Below the pieces are notes generated by a model, which made no database searches, was not told the DNA's origin, and saw only the letters and a program-made list of their open reading frames with translations. A DNA stretch of 64,000 nt from Paraplanobispora takensis (GTDB taxonomy: Bacteria > Actinomycetota > Actinomycetes > Streptosporangiales > Streptosporangiaceae), in NCBI RefSeq assembly GCF_016863195.1, contig NZ_BOOK01000039.1, forward strand, positions 84,727 through 148,726, in the 5' to 3' direction. The position numbers were made by a program, and so were the translations under genes. Below, piece by piece: positions 46,577 through 55,196 of this stretch. Numbering within the stretch: the stretch's first letter is position 1; the number at the start of each line of letters is the position of its first letter.

Positions 46577-46756
46577 ATGTATGTGTGTGTCTGCCGCGCG
46601 GTGACTGAGAACGAGGTGCATGACTGCATCGCCGCAGGAGCGAAGAGCGCTCGGCAAATCCGCGACACCACCGGCGCCGGGAGCGACTGTGCTTCTTGCG
46701 TGCGCAGAATCTGTGCGATCCTGAAGCGGTCTGAGGATTTGACGACCGCCGCATAA
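46577..46756 (+). CDS. bfd: Bacterioferritin-associated ferredoxin (Bfd-like)
   Basis: 59 residues. MYVCVCRAVTENEV with Cys4 and Cys6, then Cys38 and Cys41 (SDCASC), gives the CxC...CxxC pattern of a [2Fe-2S] BFD domain. Bfd docks on bacterioferritin and delivers electrons to release stored iron. The bacterioferritin gene begins 15 bases after the stop, and two iron boxes lie upstream. Its codon use is less GC-biased than the neighbours'. Confidence 0.92.
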   Translation: MYVCVCRAVTENEVHDCIAAGAKSARQIRDTTGAGSDCASCVRRICAILKRSEDLTTAA

Positions 46757-46770
46757 CAAGGAGCCCGCCG

Positions 46771-47253
46771 ATGCAGGGCGACAAGCAGATCATCGAAATG
46801 CTGAACGAGCAGCTCACCGCCGAGCTGACCGCGATCAACCAGTACTTCCTGCACGCCAAGATGCAGGAGAACTGGGGATATACCAGGCTGGCGAAGCACA
46901 CCCGTGACGAGTCCATCGACGAGATGCGCCACGCGGAGAAGCTGACCGACCGGATCCTCTTCCTGGAAGGCCTGCCGAACTACCAGAGGCTGGGCACTTT
47001 GCGCATCGGCCAGACGGTGCAGGAGCAGCTCCGGGCCGACTTGGAGGTCGAGCTGGAGGTCGTCCGGCGCATCAGTCCGGCGATCGGTGTGATGAGGGAG
47101 AAGGGCGACATCACCTCCGCCCGCCTCTTCGAGGACATCCTCGCCGACGAGGAGCACCACATCGACTATCTCGAGACGGAGCTGTCGCTCATCGAGAGCC
47201 TCGGCGAGCAGTTGTATCTGGCCCGCTACGCGGAACCGCCGTCGGCTTCCTGA
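46771..47253 (+). CDS. bfr: Bacterioferritin
   Basis: 160 residues. Ferroxidase-centre ligands Glu18, Glu51, His54, Glu94, Glu127 and His130 are all in place, and Met52 is the inter-subunit haem ligand. It forms a 24-mer shell that oxidises and stores iron. AACAAGGAG precedes the ATG. Co-transcribed with bfd from the iron-box promoter; a T-tailed terminator follows the stop. Confidence 0.97.
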   Translation: MQGDKQIIEMLNEQLTAELTAINQYFLHAKMQENWGYTRLAKHTRDESIDEMRHAEKLTDRILFLEGLPNYQRLGTLRIGQTVQEQLRADLEVELEVVRRISPAIGVMREKGDITSARLFEDILADEEHHIDYLETELSLIESLGEQLYLARYAEPPSAS

Positions 47254-47266
47254 GAGAACCGCCCAG

Positions 47267-47307
47267 ACACGCCCATCGGATCCCTTCCGGTCGGGCGTGT
47301 TCTTTTT
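47267..47307 (+). terminator. Rho-independent terminator after bfr
   Basis: ACACGCCC (47267-47274) pairs with GGGCGTGT (47293-47300), followed by TCTTTTTG. One of the few classical T-tailed terminators in this window. Confidence 0.85.
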
Positions 47308-47423
47308 GTCCGAGGGCGATCGAGGAAGCCCTGACCGTTCGCGGGGTTCCCGCGGCGGGAGCCGTACCCCTTCTCGGGGACCGGTGCGGGATGACTAACC
47401 GGGATTTATCAGTGTTTGCCCAG

Positions 47424-47451
47424 GTCAATAGATAGGTCAACGGCAAGTCAA
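47424..47451 (+). promoter_or_regulatory. Three GTCAA repeats before a response-regulator gene
   Basis: GTCAA at 47424-47428, 47436-47440 and 47447-47451, spaced 12 and 11 bp, on one face of the helix. The last lies 50 bases before the ATG of an OmpR-family regulator. A likely autoregulatory site; the rest of the 248-bp spacer shows only the bfr terminator. Confidence 0.4.
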
Positions 47452-47501
47452 ACCGCGCGCTATGCCCGGGAAACGATCGCCTAAGGTCCTACGCTCTCAA
47501 C

Positions 47502-48170
47502 ATGACCTGCGTACTTCTCGCCGAGGATGACACCTCGATCTCCGAGCCGCTGGCGCGCGCACTGCGCCGTGAGGGCTATCAGGTGGAGGTGAGCCCCGAC
47601 GGCCCACAGGCCTTGGAGAGGGCTCTGTCGGGTGGCATCGACTTGATCGTTCTTGACCTGGGCCTTCCCGAGATGGACGGCCTTGAAGTGGCCCGTCGCA
47701 TCCGCGCCGAGGGCCACGGCACTCCGGTGCTCATACTCACCGCCCGCGTCGACGAGGTGGACACCGTGGTCGGTCTCGACGCCGGGGCCGACGACTACGT
47801 CACCAAGCCGTTCCGCCTGGCGGAGCTGCTGGCCAGAGTCCGCGCCCTGCTGCGGCGCGGCACGTCCGAGACGCCCGTGGTCCAGGGCGTCCGCATCGAC
47901 GCCGACTCCCGGCGCGCCTGGATGGGCGACAAGGAGCTGCACCTGACCACCAAGGAGTTCGACCTGCTCCGCGTGCTCGTGCGCGACGCCGGCAAGGTCG
48001 TCACCCGCGAGCAGATCATGCGGGAGGTGTGGGACACCAACTGGTGGGGCTCCACCAAGACCCTGGACATGCACATCTCCTGGTTGCGTCGCAAGCTCGG
48101 CGACGACGCCGCCAAGCCGCGCTACATCACGACGGTTCGAGGGGTCGGCTTCCGGTTCGAACGCGAGTAG
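47502..48170 (+). CDS. OmpR-family response regulator
   Basis: 222 residues. Receiver with acidic pair Glu8-Asp9, phospho-acceptor Asp52 (LIVLDLGLPEMDG) and Lys in TKPF near 101; winged-helix domain from about 127 with the recognition-helix region TKTLDMHISWLRRKLG and the final GVGFRFE. The kinase gene starts 4 bases after the stop, so the two form one operon. The signal is unknown. Confidence 0.94.
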   Translation: MTCVLLAEDDTSISEPLARALRREGYQVEVSPDGPQALERALSGGIDLIVLDLGLPEMDGLEVARRIRAEGHGTPVLILTARVDEVDTVVGLDAGADDYVTKPFRLAELLARVRALLRRGTSETPVVQGVRIDADSRRAWMGDKELHLTTKEFDLLRVLVRDAGKVVTREQIMREVWDTNWWGSTKTLDMHISWLRRKLGDDAAKPRYITTVRGVGFRFERE

Positions 48171-48173
48171 GCG

Positions 48174-49451
48174 ATGCGCCGCCGCCTGCTCTCCTCCACG
48201 CTGCTCGTCGCGGCCATCGCGGTGCTGCTCCTCGGCATCCCGCTGGGGGTGCTGGTCAACCGCCTGATCCAGGAGGAGGCCATCCAGGGGCTTTCCGGGG
48301 AGGCCAAGAGCCTTCTCAACGAGGTCGACTACGCCCGGACGCAGGACCAGCCGATCGATCCCGAACAACTCAAGAGGAAATATCCCGACCGCCACATACT
48401 GATCTACGCCAAGGGAACCCCCCCACAGGTGACCCAGGTGGGCACGGAGCCGGCGCAGGAGCGCAGGCTCAACGCGACCGCCGAGTCGGAGAGCGGGATC
48501 TACGTCTCCGTCAGCCGTGACAAGACCCAGATCGAGCAGCAGATCCACGCCTGGCTCCTGCTCATCGTGGTGCTCGCCGCGGTCGCTCTGGCGGTGGCGG
48601 TGGGGCTCGCCGTGGTGCAGTCACGCCGGCTGACGCTTCCGCTCCGCGACCTGGCCATGATCGCCGAACGGCTCGGCTCGGGAGAGGCCCGGCCGAGCAG
48701 GCACCGCTACGGCATCCAGGAGCTCGACCGGGTGGCCGAGGTGCTGGACCGCAGCGCCACGCGGATCGCCGACCTGCTGGCCAGGGAGCGCGAGTTCGCG
48801 ACCGACGCCTCCCACCAGCTGCGCACACCGCTCACCGGCCTGACGATGCGCCTGGAGGAGATCGTGGCGGCCGCCGACGACCCCGTCGTCGTCAAGGAGG
48901 AGGGCGAGGCCGCGATCGTGCAGGCCGAGCGGCTGACCGCGGTGATCGACGAGCTGCTCGCCGCGGCGCGCAGGCAGCGCCACGCCCAGACCTCGGTGGT
49001 CGAGCTCGACGCCCTCCTGGACCAGCAGTTCATCGAGTGGGGCCCGGCCTTCAGCCGGGTCGGCAGGAGGCTGGTCCTGTCCGGCACGCGGGAGCTCAAG
49101 GCCCTGGGCACCAGCGGCGGGATCAGCCAGGTGGTCTCCACTCTGCTGGAGAACTCCCTGAAGCACGGTGGCGGCCCGGTGACGGTGACCACCAGCAACA
49201 CCGACAAGTCGATCGTGATCGAGATCGCCGACCAGGGCGACGGGATCTCCGAGGAGATCGCCCCCCGCGTCTTCGAACGGAACATGAGCGGCGCCGGGGG
49301 CACCGGTCTGGGACTGACCCTCGCACGGGCGCTGGCCGCCGCCGACGGCGGACGTCTGGAGCTCGTACGGCCCCGCCCGGCGGCCTTCGCCATCTTCCTG
49401 CGCCCGGTGGGCGACTCCGGCCGGAACCGGGTGGTCAGCGGACCCGCCTGA
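48174..49451 (+). CDS. Sensor histidine kinase
   Basis: 425 residues. Helix 1 near 7-29, an extracytoplasmic sensor of about 95 residues, helix 2 near 127-149, HAMP (to about 200), dimerisation domain with phospho-His214 (DASHQLRTPL), and an ATPase domain with NSLKHGGG, DQGDGI and GTGLGLTL boxes. The ATP-lid phosphorylation partner is the regulator just upstream. No stop/start overlap but only a 3-base gap. Confidence 0.93.
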   Translation: MRRRLLSSTLLVAAIAVLLLGIPLGVLVNRLIQEEAIQGLSGEAKSLLNEVDYARTQDQPIDPEQLKRKYPDRHILIYAKGTPPQVTQVGTEPAQERRLNATAESESGIYVSVSRDKTQIEQQIHAWLLLIVVLAAVALAVAVGLAVVQSRRLTLPLRDLAMIAERLGSGEARPSRHRYGIQELDRVAEVLDRSATRIADLLAREREFATDASHQLRTPLTGLTMRLEEIVAAADDPVVVKEEGEAAIVQAERLTAVIDELLAAARRQRHAQTSVVELDALLDQQFIEWGPAFSRVGRRLVLSGTRELKALGTSGGISQVVSTLLENSLKHGGGPVTVTTSNTDKSIVIEIADQGDGISEEIAPRVFERNMSGAGGTGLGLTLARALAAADGGRLELVRPRPAAFAIFLRPVGDSGRNRVVSGPA

Positions 49452-49522
49452 TCGGGGTGGCCGGCGTGTGCCGCCGCAGGATCGGCGTGGTCAGGCGGCC
49501 GGGGGACCGGCGCGACCGGGGG

Positions 49523-50002
49523 TCAGTGGACCCGCGTGGTCTCGTCGGGGAGCTCCCGGGGGATCTCCTCCGTGGCGGCCAGGAAGACCCAGCGCTTGTA
49601 GGACCAGAACCGGAACAGCGTGCCCAGCACCGTGCCGACCAGCAGGGCGGCGTTGTAGCTCAGCGGGTCGTGCAGGCCGAGCGTGTAGGTCACGAAGCCG
49701 ATCACCAGCATCGAGATCAGCAGGCCGATGCCGTTGAGCAGGAAGAACAGGAAGTACTCGCGGGCGAGTCCCGACTGCTCCCGGTGCCGGAACGTCCAGA
49801 AGCGGTTGCCCGCGTAGGCGAAGGTCGCCGCGATGATCGTGGCCACGACCTTGGACGTCAGCGGGCCCCAGCCGAAGCCGAAGCGCAGCAGGTTGGTGGA
49901 GCCGAAGTCGATCACGAAGGCGATGGCTCCGATGGTCCCGAACTTGGCCAGCTCGCGCGCCAGACCGGCGAACCGCTCGTAGGCGTGTCGAAGGAACTGC
50001 AC
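49523..50002 (-). CDS. GtrA-family membrane protein
   Basis: 159 residues with four hydrophobic helices. The family pattern (ELAKFGTIGAIAFVIDFGSTNLL near the start, NRFWTFRH in the middle) is clear. GtrA-like proteins are thought to help move lipid-linked sugars across the membrane. I chose the GTG at 50002 because codons upstream of it lose the G/C third-position bias, although the frame is open to 50077. Confidence 0.82.
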   Translation of the reverse strand: MQFLRHAYERFAGLARELAKFGTIGAIAFVIDFGSTNLLRFGFGWGPLTSKVVATIIAATFAYAGNRFWTFRHREQSGLAREYFLFFLLNGIGLLISMLVIGFVTYTLGLHDPLSYNAALLVGTVLGTLFRFWSYKRWVFLAATEEIPRELPDETTRVH

Positions 50003-50277
50003 GTCTGCTGCACGGTCCTTTCCTGGGTCGGCTGCGGATCCGCCGCGGGGGATTGTCTGCCAGTGGATCTCCGGCACTTCTGCCAGGCTACCGGTGGTGC
50101 CGCGGGCTCCGCGCAGAGGTCGGCCGGGTCAGTGCCCTTCGGTGCTCAAGAACATTTCTATAAATGTCATACAACGGCGGATAAATCGGGGCATCTGACG
50201 TTACCCTGATCGGGTAGATCGCGGGAGACCTCCGGGGAGATCCGCTCTCCGCGATCGGTCCAGACGGATCGCCGCAC

Positions 50278-51255
50278 GTGACGGCCACGACCCCTCGGAA
50301 CCGACCTTTGCCCCGCCGACTGCTCATCCTGCTCCTCGGCCTGTGCGCCGTGGCCGGTTGTGGCGTGCGGAACGACGGTCAGGTCGCGGTGCCCGAGCCG
50401 GGGCCGTCGTCGGAGGCGTCCGCCCGCACGGTCGAGCACGCCGAGGCCGCCCAGGCCTTCTCGTTGCTGGGGAAGCTGAGCGACGCCTGGCGGGACCGTG
50501 ACTGCGCCGCGGTCGACCGCCTGACCGCCTGGGCGGAGAATACGCTGGGCGGTCGTGCCTGCGAGGCGACCCGGAACGGCCGCTCAGCTCCCGCCGGTGC
50601 GGACTACACCGACCCGGAGTTCTTCCTCCCGGCCGCCGCCGGGCAGGAGCGCTGGTTCGTCGCCCTGGCCCGCAAGCCCGAACCGGCCTACTTCCTGTTC
50701 ACCGACGAGGCCGGCACCTGGCGGCTCGCCGCCGGTCCCATCCCCGTGGACGGCGACGACGCGCCGGAGACCTCCGGTGAGGCCGTGCCCACCGACGACC
50801 CCTCCATCGGCGTGAGGGCCCGCCTGGTGCCGCAGCGCTATCTCGCCTACCTCACCGACCCCGCCGGGGTGAGCGGGGTGACCTTCCCCAAGGGCGACGT
50901 CGCCGCCGACCTGCTCAGGGAACTGGTGGAGCGGCCGCAGAAGGTCCGCCCCGACCGGCTCACCTCCGACGTCCGGCTGCTCATCGGCCCGCAGCGGGCC
51001 CTGCGGCTGCCGGACGGGGGCGCGCTGGTGATCCACGCCCTGGAGGTGGAGTACCGGCAGCGGCCGGGGTCCGGCCGGTCCTCGCTGGCCCGTCCGATCT
51101 ACGGCAAGGACGACCTGCGCGGATTCACCGGGAGTGACAAGGCCGCCGAGCTGACCGGCACCGAGACGGTCCTGCTCGTCACCAAGGTCACCCGGCAGGG
51201 GAGGCTCTCCACCGTGGCCGTCCGCCGCGACCTGACCACTCTGACCACCGGCTGA
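50278..51255 (+). CDS. Putative lipoprotein of unknown function
   Basis: 325 residues. A basic start, then LLILLLGLCAVAGC, a lipobox with Cys28. The mature protein has no domain I can name; the middle contains FFLPAAAGQERWFVALARKP and GPIPVDG. Actinobacterial lipoproteins of this kind often occur beside purine genes with no known role. Start: GTG at 50278. The 275-bp spacer in front includes AT-rich tracts (50150-50200) suited to a promoter and an imperfect inverted repeat near 50218-50265. Confidence 0.75.
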   Translation: MTATTPRNRPLPRRLLILLLGLCAVAGCGVRNDGQVAVPEPGPSSEASARTVEHAEAAQAFSLLGKLSDAWRDRDCAAVDRLTAWAENTLGGRACEATRNGRSAPAGADYTDPEFFLPAAAGQERWFVALARKPEPAYFLFTDEAGTWRLAAGPIPVDGDDAPETSGEAVPTDDPSIGVRARLVPQRYLAYLTDPAGVSGVTFPKGDVAADLLRELVERPQKVRPDRLTSDVRLLIGPQRALRLPDGGALVIHALEVEYRQRPGSGRSSLARPIYGKDDLRGFTGSDKAAELTGTETVLLVTKVTRQGRLSTVAVRRDLTTLTTG

Positions 51256-51403
51256 CGCGACCGGACCGCCCCGCCCGGCGGTCGACGCGACCCGAGCACC
51301 TTGACCGCCGGCTGACCGCGGTCTTCCGTCCGGGCTCCGCCGCCCGGCCCAGCGGCTGACCACCGCGCGGGCACCGTACCCGGGGCCGGTAAGCTCAGCG
51401 GAC

Positions 51404-52561
51404 GTGAACAGCGCTTCCCCGGCCGGTCCCCTCGGCCCCGTCGTCGGCATGATCGGAGCGGGCCAGCTGGCCCGGATGACCCAGCAGGCGGCCATCGCCC
51501 TGGGTGTGGAGTTGCGGGTGCTGGCCGAGTCCGCCGGTGACAGCGCCGCCCGGGTGATCTCCGACGTGCGCGTCGGCGACTACCGCGACCTGGCCGACCT
51601 GCGCGACTTCGCCAAGGGCTGCGACGCTGTCACCTTCGACCACGAGCACGTGCCCACCGGGCACATCGCCGCGCTCGCCGCCGACGGCGTCGCCATCCAC
51701 CCCGGGGCAGCGGCGCTCGTGCACGCCCAGGACAAGGCCGTGATGCGCGAGCGGCTGACCGCGATCGGCGTCCCCTGCCCCGCCTGGCGGCGGATCGCCA
51801 CGGCCGCCGACGTGGAGGCCTTCGGCGGGGAGAACGGCTGGCCGTTCGTGCTCAAGGCCGTGCGCGGCGGCTACGACGGCCGCGGCGTGTGGGTCTGCCG
51901 GTCCGCGCAGGACGCCGAGGAGGTCCTGGCGAGCGGGGTGCCGCTGATGGCCGAGGCGTTCGTGACCTTCGAGCGGGAGCTGGCCGTGCTCGTCGCCCGC
52001 TCCCCGCACGGCCAAGGGGTCAGCTACCCGGTCGTGGAGACCGTGCAGCAGGACGGCATCTGCGTCGAGGTGCTCGCCCCCGCGCCCGGTCTCGACCCCG
52101 AGCGGGCCGCGGTCGCGCAGGGGATCGCCCTGAAGGTCGCCACCGAGCTGGGCGTGACCGGGCTGCTGGCCGTGGAGATGTTCGAGACCTCCTCCGGCCT
52201 CGTGGTGAACGAGCTGGCGATGCGTCCCCACAACAGCGGCCACTGGACCATCGACGGCGCCCGGACCTCCCAGTTCGAGCAGCACCTGCGCGCCGTACTC
52301 GACCTCCCGCTCGGCTCGCCCGCGCCGGCCGCCCCCGTCGTCGTGATGGCCAACCTCCTCGGCGGCGAAGACCCGGACGTCTTCTCCCGCTACGAGCACG
52401 TGATGGCCCACGACCCGGACGTCAAGGTGCACTTCTACGGCAAGGAGGTACGGCCCGGCCGCAAGATCGGGCACGTCACCGCCCTGGGCACCGACCTCGG
52501 CGAGGTCCGCGCCCGGGCCCGCCACGCCGCCGCCTACCTGGCCGACGGCGTCTACACCTGA
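51404..52561 (+). CDS. purK: N5-carboxyaminoimidazole ribonucleotide synthetase
   Basis: 385 residues of the ATP-grasp family. [11 protein letters not shown] near the N-terminus, then [23 protein letters not shown] (the ATP-grasp lysine loop), [25 protein letters not shown] and the C-terminal lid. It makes N5-CAIR from AIR, ATP and bicarbonate in purine synthesis. GTG start just before NSASPAGP. PurE follows 68 bases downstream, so the two steps are encoded together. Confidence 0.96.
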   Translation: MNSASPAGPLGPVVGMIGAGQLARMTQQAAIALGVELRVLAESAGDSAARVISDVRVGDYRDLADLRDFAKGCDAVTFDHEHVPTGHIAALAADGVAIHPGAAALVHAQDKAVMRERLTAIGVPCPAWRRIATAADVEAFGGENGWPFVLKAVRGGYDGRGVWVCRSAQDAEEVLASGVPLMAEAFVTFERELAVLVARSPHGQGVSYPVVETVQQDGICVEVLAPAPGLDPERAAVAQGIALKVATELGVTGLLAVEMFETSSGLVVNELAMRPHNSGHWTIDGARTSQFEQHLRAVLDLPLGSPAPAAPVVVMANLLGGEDPDVFSRYEHVMAHDPDVKVHFYGKEVRPGRKIGHVTALGTDLGEVRARARHAAAYLADGVYT

Positions 52562-52629
52562 CCCGCGCGACCGCGCACGACACACCCGGACACCGCATGA
52601 TCGGGCAGGCGCCCGGCGAAGGAGATCGA

Positions 52630-53133
52630 ATGGCCACCGTCGGCATCGTGATGGGTAGCGACTCGGACTGGCCGGTGATGCGGCCGGCCGCCGAGGCGCT
52701 CGCCGAGTTCGGCGTGGAGTTCGAGGCCGACGTGGTCTCCGCGCACCGCATGCCCCAGGAGATGATCGAGTACGGCACGCGGGCGGCGGAGCGCGGCCTG
52801 AAGGTCATCGTCGCCGGTGCCGGGGGAGCCGCCCACCTGCCCGGCATGCTCGCCTCGGTGACCCCGCTCCCGGTGATCGGCGTGCCCGTCCCGCTGAAGT
52901 ACCTCGACGGCATGGACTCCCTGCTGTCCATCGTCCAGATGCCCGCCGGCGTCCCGGTCGCCACCGTCGCCATCGGCGGCGCCCGCAACGCCGGCCTGCT
53001 GGCCGTGCGGATCCTCGCCGCCTCGGACGCGGAGCTGCGGGCCAGGATGGAGCGGTTCCAGGAGTCCCTGAAGGAGCAGGCCCACGCCAAGGGCGCCCGC
53101 CTGCGCGCCGAAGCCGCCGACCTCGGAGCCTGA
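52630..53133 (+). CDS. purE: N5-CAIR mutase
   Basis: 167 residues. [20 protein letters not shown] with the catalytic His, and [11 protein letters not shown] are the PurE class I signature. It moves the carboxylate of N5-CAIR to give CAIR, the step after PurK. GAAGGAGATCGA precedes the ATG. The C-terminal tail is Lys/Arg/Glu-rich helix, as usual for actinobacterial PurE. Confidence 0.97.
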   Translation: MATVGIVMGSDSDWPVMRPAAEALAEFGVEFEADVVSAHRMPQEMIEYGTRAAERGLKVIVAGAGGAAHLPGMLASVTPLPVIGVPVPLKYLDGMDSLLSIVQMPAGVPVATVAIGGARNAGLLAVRILAASDAELRARMERFQESLKEQAHAKGARLRAEAADLGA

Positions 53134-53216
53134 CCGGCCGGATCCGGGAGAACGGAGGGATAGACGGCGCCTGCCGGGGAAGAGGGTGATCTCCACTGGC
53201 ATCAGAGGTGAGGATC

Positions 53217-53342
53217 ATGAGATATGCGATACGCGCCGTTCTCGGTGGACTGATAGCCGTCCTGGCCGTGCTCGGAAGCGTGGGCGCGGGCGACGACCAT
53301 AACCCGGCCACGCATACCGGAAGCTCCCACACGTCCCGCTGA
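53217..53342 (+). CDS. Small secreted peptide (41 aa)
   Basis: MRYAIRAVLGGLIAVLAVLG is a compact signal peptide or membrane helix, followed by a short polar tail rich in Asp, His, Thr and Ser (GDDHNPATHTGS region). GAGGTGAGG lies just before the ATG. It is too short for any family I know. Codons use more A/T third bases (ATA, TAT, GGA) than the neighbours. May be exported, or a small membrane peptide. Confidence 0.45.
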   Translation: MRYAIRAVLGGLIAVLAVLGSVGAGDDHNPATHTGSSHTSR

Positions 53343-53548
53343 CCCGAGGGTTCACCCGGACAGGTGAGGGGCGTTGCGGCGAGCGGCCCCGCACGCCGCA
53401 GGAGCGGGCCGACGGGAGGGGGCCGCGGTCGGCGGGTGGCGCCGTGCGGGCGGGGCCGTACGTCGAAAAGCCGGATGAGGCCGTTACCGGAGGCCCGGTG
53501 AGGCCGTTGCCGGCAGCCGGGCGGGGTTCCGGGGGCCGAGGCGGGCCG

Positions 53549-54868
53549 TCACGGGCGGCCGAGGGCGCGGTAGTGCCAGCCGGCGGCGCGCCAGGTCTCG
53601 GCGTCGAGGGCGTTGCGGCCGTCGACGATCTTCCGGGAGGCGACCACGGCGCCCAGCTCCTCGGGATCGAGATCGACGAACTCCTGCCACTCGGTCAGCA
53701 GCAGCACGACGTGGGCGTCGCGGGCGGCGTCGAGGGCGGAGTCGCCGTAGTGGAGCTCGGGGTGGGCGCGGCGGGCGTTCTCCTGGGCGACGGGGTCGTA
53801 GACCGTGACCCGGCCGCCCTGGCGGCGGATGTTGACGGCGACGTCCAGGGCGGGGGAGTCGCGGATGTCGTCGGAGTTGGGCTTGAACGCCGCTCCCAGC
53901 ACCGCGAGCCGGCAGCCGGTGAAGGAGCCGCCGGTCAGTTCGCGGGCCAGGTCGACCATGCGGGCGCGGCGGCGCATGTTGATGGCGTCCACCTCGCGCA
54001 GGAAGGTCAGCGCCTGGTCGGCGCCCAGCTCCCCGGCGCGGGCCATGAAGGCGCGGATGTCCTTGGGCAGGCAGCCGCCGCCGAAGCCCAGACCGGGGTT
54101 GAGGAACCGCCCGCCGATCCGGTCGTCGTAGGACAGCGCCAGCGAGAGCTGCTTGACGTCGGCGTGCGAGGCCTCGCAGACCTCGGCCATCGCGTTGATG
54201 AAGGAGATCTTGGTGGCGAGGAAGGCGTTGGCGGCGACCTTGACCAGCTCGGCGGTCGGGTAGTCGGTGACGACCAGCGGGGTGCCGGAGTCGAGCATGG
54301 AGGTGTAGACCTCGCGCATGATCTTCTCGGGTTTCTCCGAGCGCACGCCCAGCACGATCCGGTCCGGGTGCAGGGTGTCCTCGACCGCGAACCCCTCACG
54401 GAGGAACTCGGGGTTCCAGGCCAGCTCGGCCCCCTCGCCGACGGGCGCCAGCCGCGTCAGCCTGTCGGCCAGCCGCTGGGCGGTGCCGACGGGCACGGTG
54501 GACTTGCCCACGACCAGGCACTCGCGGGTCAGGTGGGGGGCCAGCGAGTCGATCACGGCGTCGAGGTAGGAGACGTCGGCGGCGTACTCGCCCTTCTTCT
54601 GGGGGGTGCCCACGCACACGAAGTGCACGTCGCCGAAGGCCGCGGCCTCCTCGTAGGAGGTCGTGAAGCGCAGCCGGCCGTTGGCGAGGTTGCGGCGCAG
54701 GATCTCTTCCAGCCCGGGCTCGTGGATGGGCAGATCGCCGGCCTGCAGGCTGGCGACCTTGGCGGGGTCGACGTCCAGCCCGAGCACTTCGAAGCCCAGC
54801 TCGGCCATGCATGCCGCATGCGTGGCGCCCAGGTATCCGGTCCCCAGCACAGTAAGGCGGTAGGCCAC
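53549..54868 (-). CDS. ugd: UDP-glucose 6-dehydrogenase
   Basis: 439 residues. N-terminal NAD motif GTGYLG, the catalytic Cys in GGGCLPKD near residue 260, and the C-terminal UDP-binding domain (AFKPNSDDIRDSPALDV). It oxidises UDP-glucose to UDP-glucuronate for surface polysaccharides. The GTG at 54868 is fixed by the first strand AYRLTVLG, with AAAGGA upstream. A long open frame upstream to 55168 is not coding-like. Confidence 0.93.
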   Translation of the reverse strand: MAYRLTVLGTGYLGATHAACMAELGFEVLGLDVDPAKVASLQAGDLPIHEPGLEEILRRNLANGRLRFTTSYEEAAAFGDVHFVCVGTPQKKGEYAADVSYLDAVIDSLAPHLTRECLVVGKSTVPVGTAQRLADRLTRLAPVGEGAELAWNPEFLREGFAVEDTLHPDRIVLGVRSEKPEKIMREVYTSMLDSGTPLVVTDYPTAELVKVAANAFLATKISFINAMAEVCEASHADVKQLSLALSYDDRIGGRFLNPGLGFGGGCLPKDIRAFMARAGELGADQALTFLREVDAINMRRRARMVDLARELTGGSFTGCRLAVLGAAFKPNSDDIRDSPALDVAVNIRRQGGRVTVYDPVAQENARRAHPELHYGDSALDAARDAHVVLLLTEWQEFVDLDPEELGAVVASRKIVDGRNALDAETWRAAGWHYRALGRP

Positions 54869-55196
54869 TGCGGATCCTTTCGGTTCTACCCAATCCATCG
54901 CGGACAGGGTACCGGCATCCTTGACTCTTTCTTTTAGTACCCAGGCCCTGTCCTCTTGACAGGAGGGCCTGCAGCCGGTTTCCGGTCCGATGTCCGACAT
55001 AAGCGTCATGGGAGGGTCTACTGCGACCCAAGAGTCCCAGGGGGCGGGGACGACGGTCGCACGCGGGGCGGACGGGAAGCCTGGCCGATCAGGCTCGGAG
55101 GGTTCCATGCCACGCTGCCACCTGCGTAAACACACAGCGGCGGATATCACACCCGTGGAACGGTGCATACTTTGTTGGACGTCCTACTATTTTCTC
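54869..55196. other. 328-bp divergent spacer between ugd and the acyl-CoA dehydrogenase gene
   Basis: No convincing gene. It contains TTGACT (54921 area) within an AT-rich stretch suitable for a ugd promoter, and TACTAT (about 55185-55190) only seven bases before the acyl-CoA dehydrogenase ATG. The latter suggests a leaderless transcript for that gene, which also lacks a Shine-Dalgarno. Confidence 0.4.
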
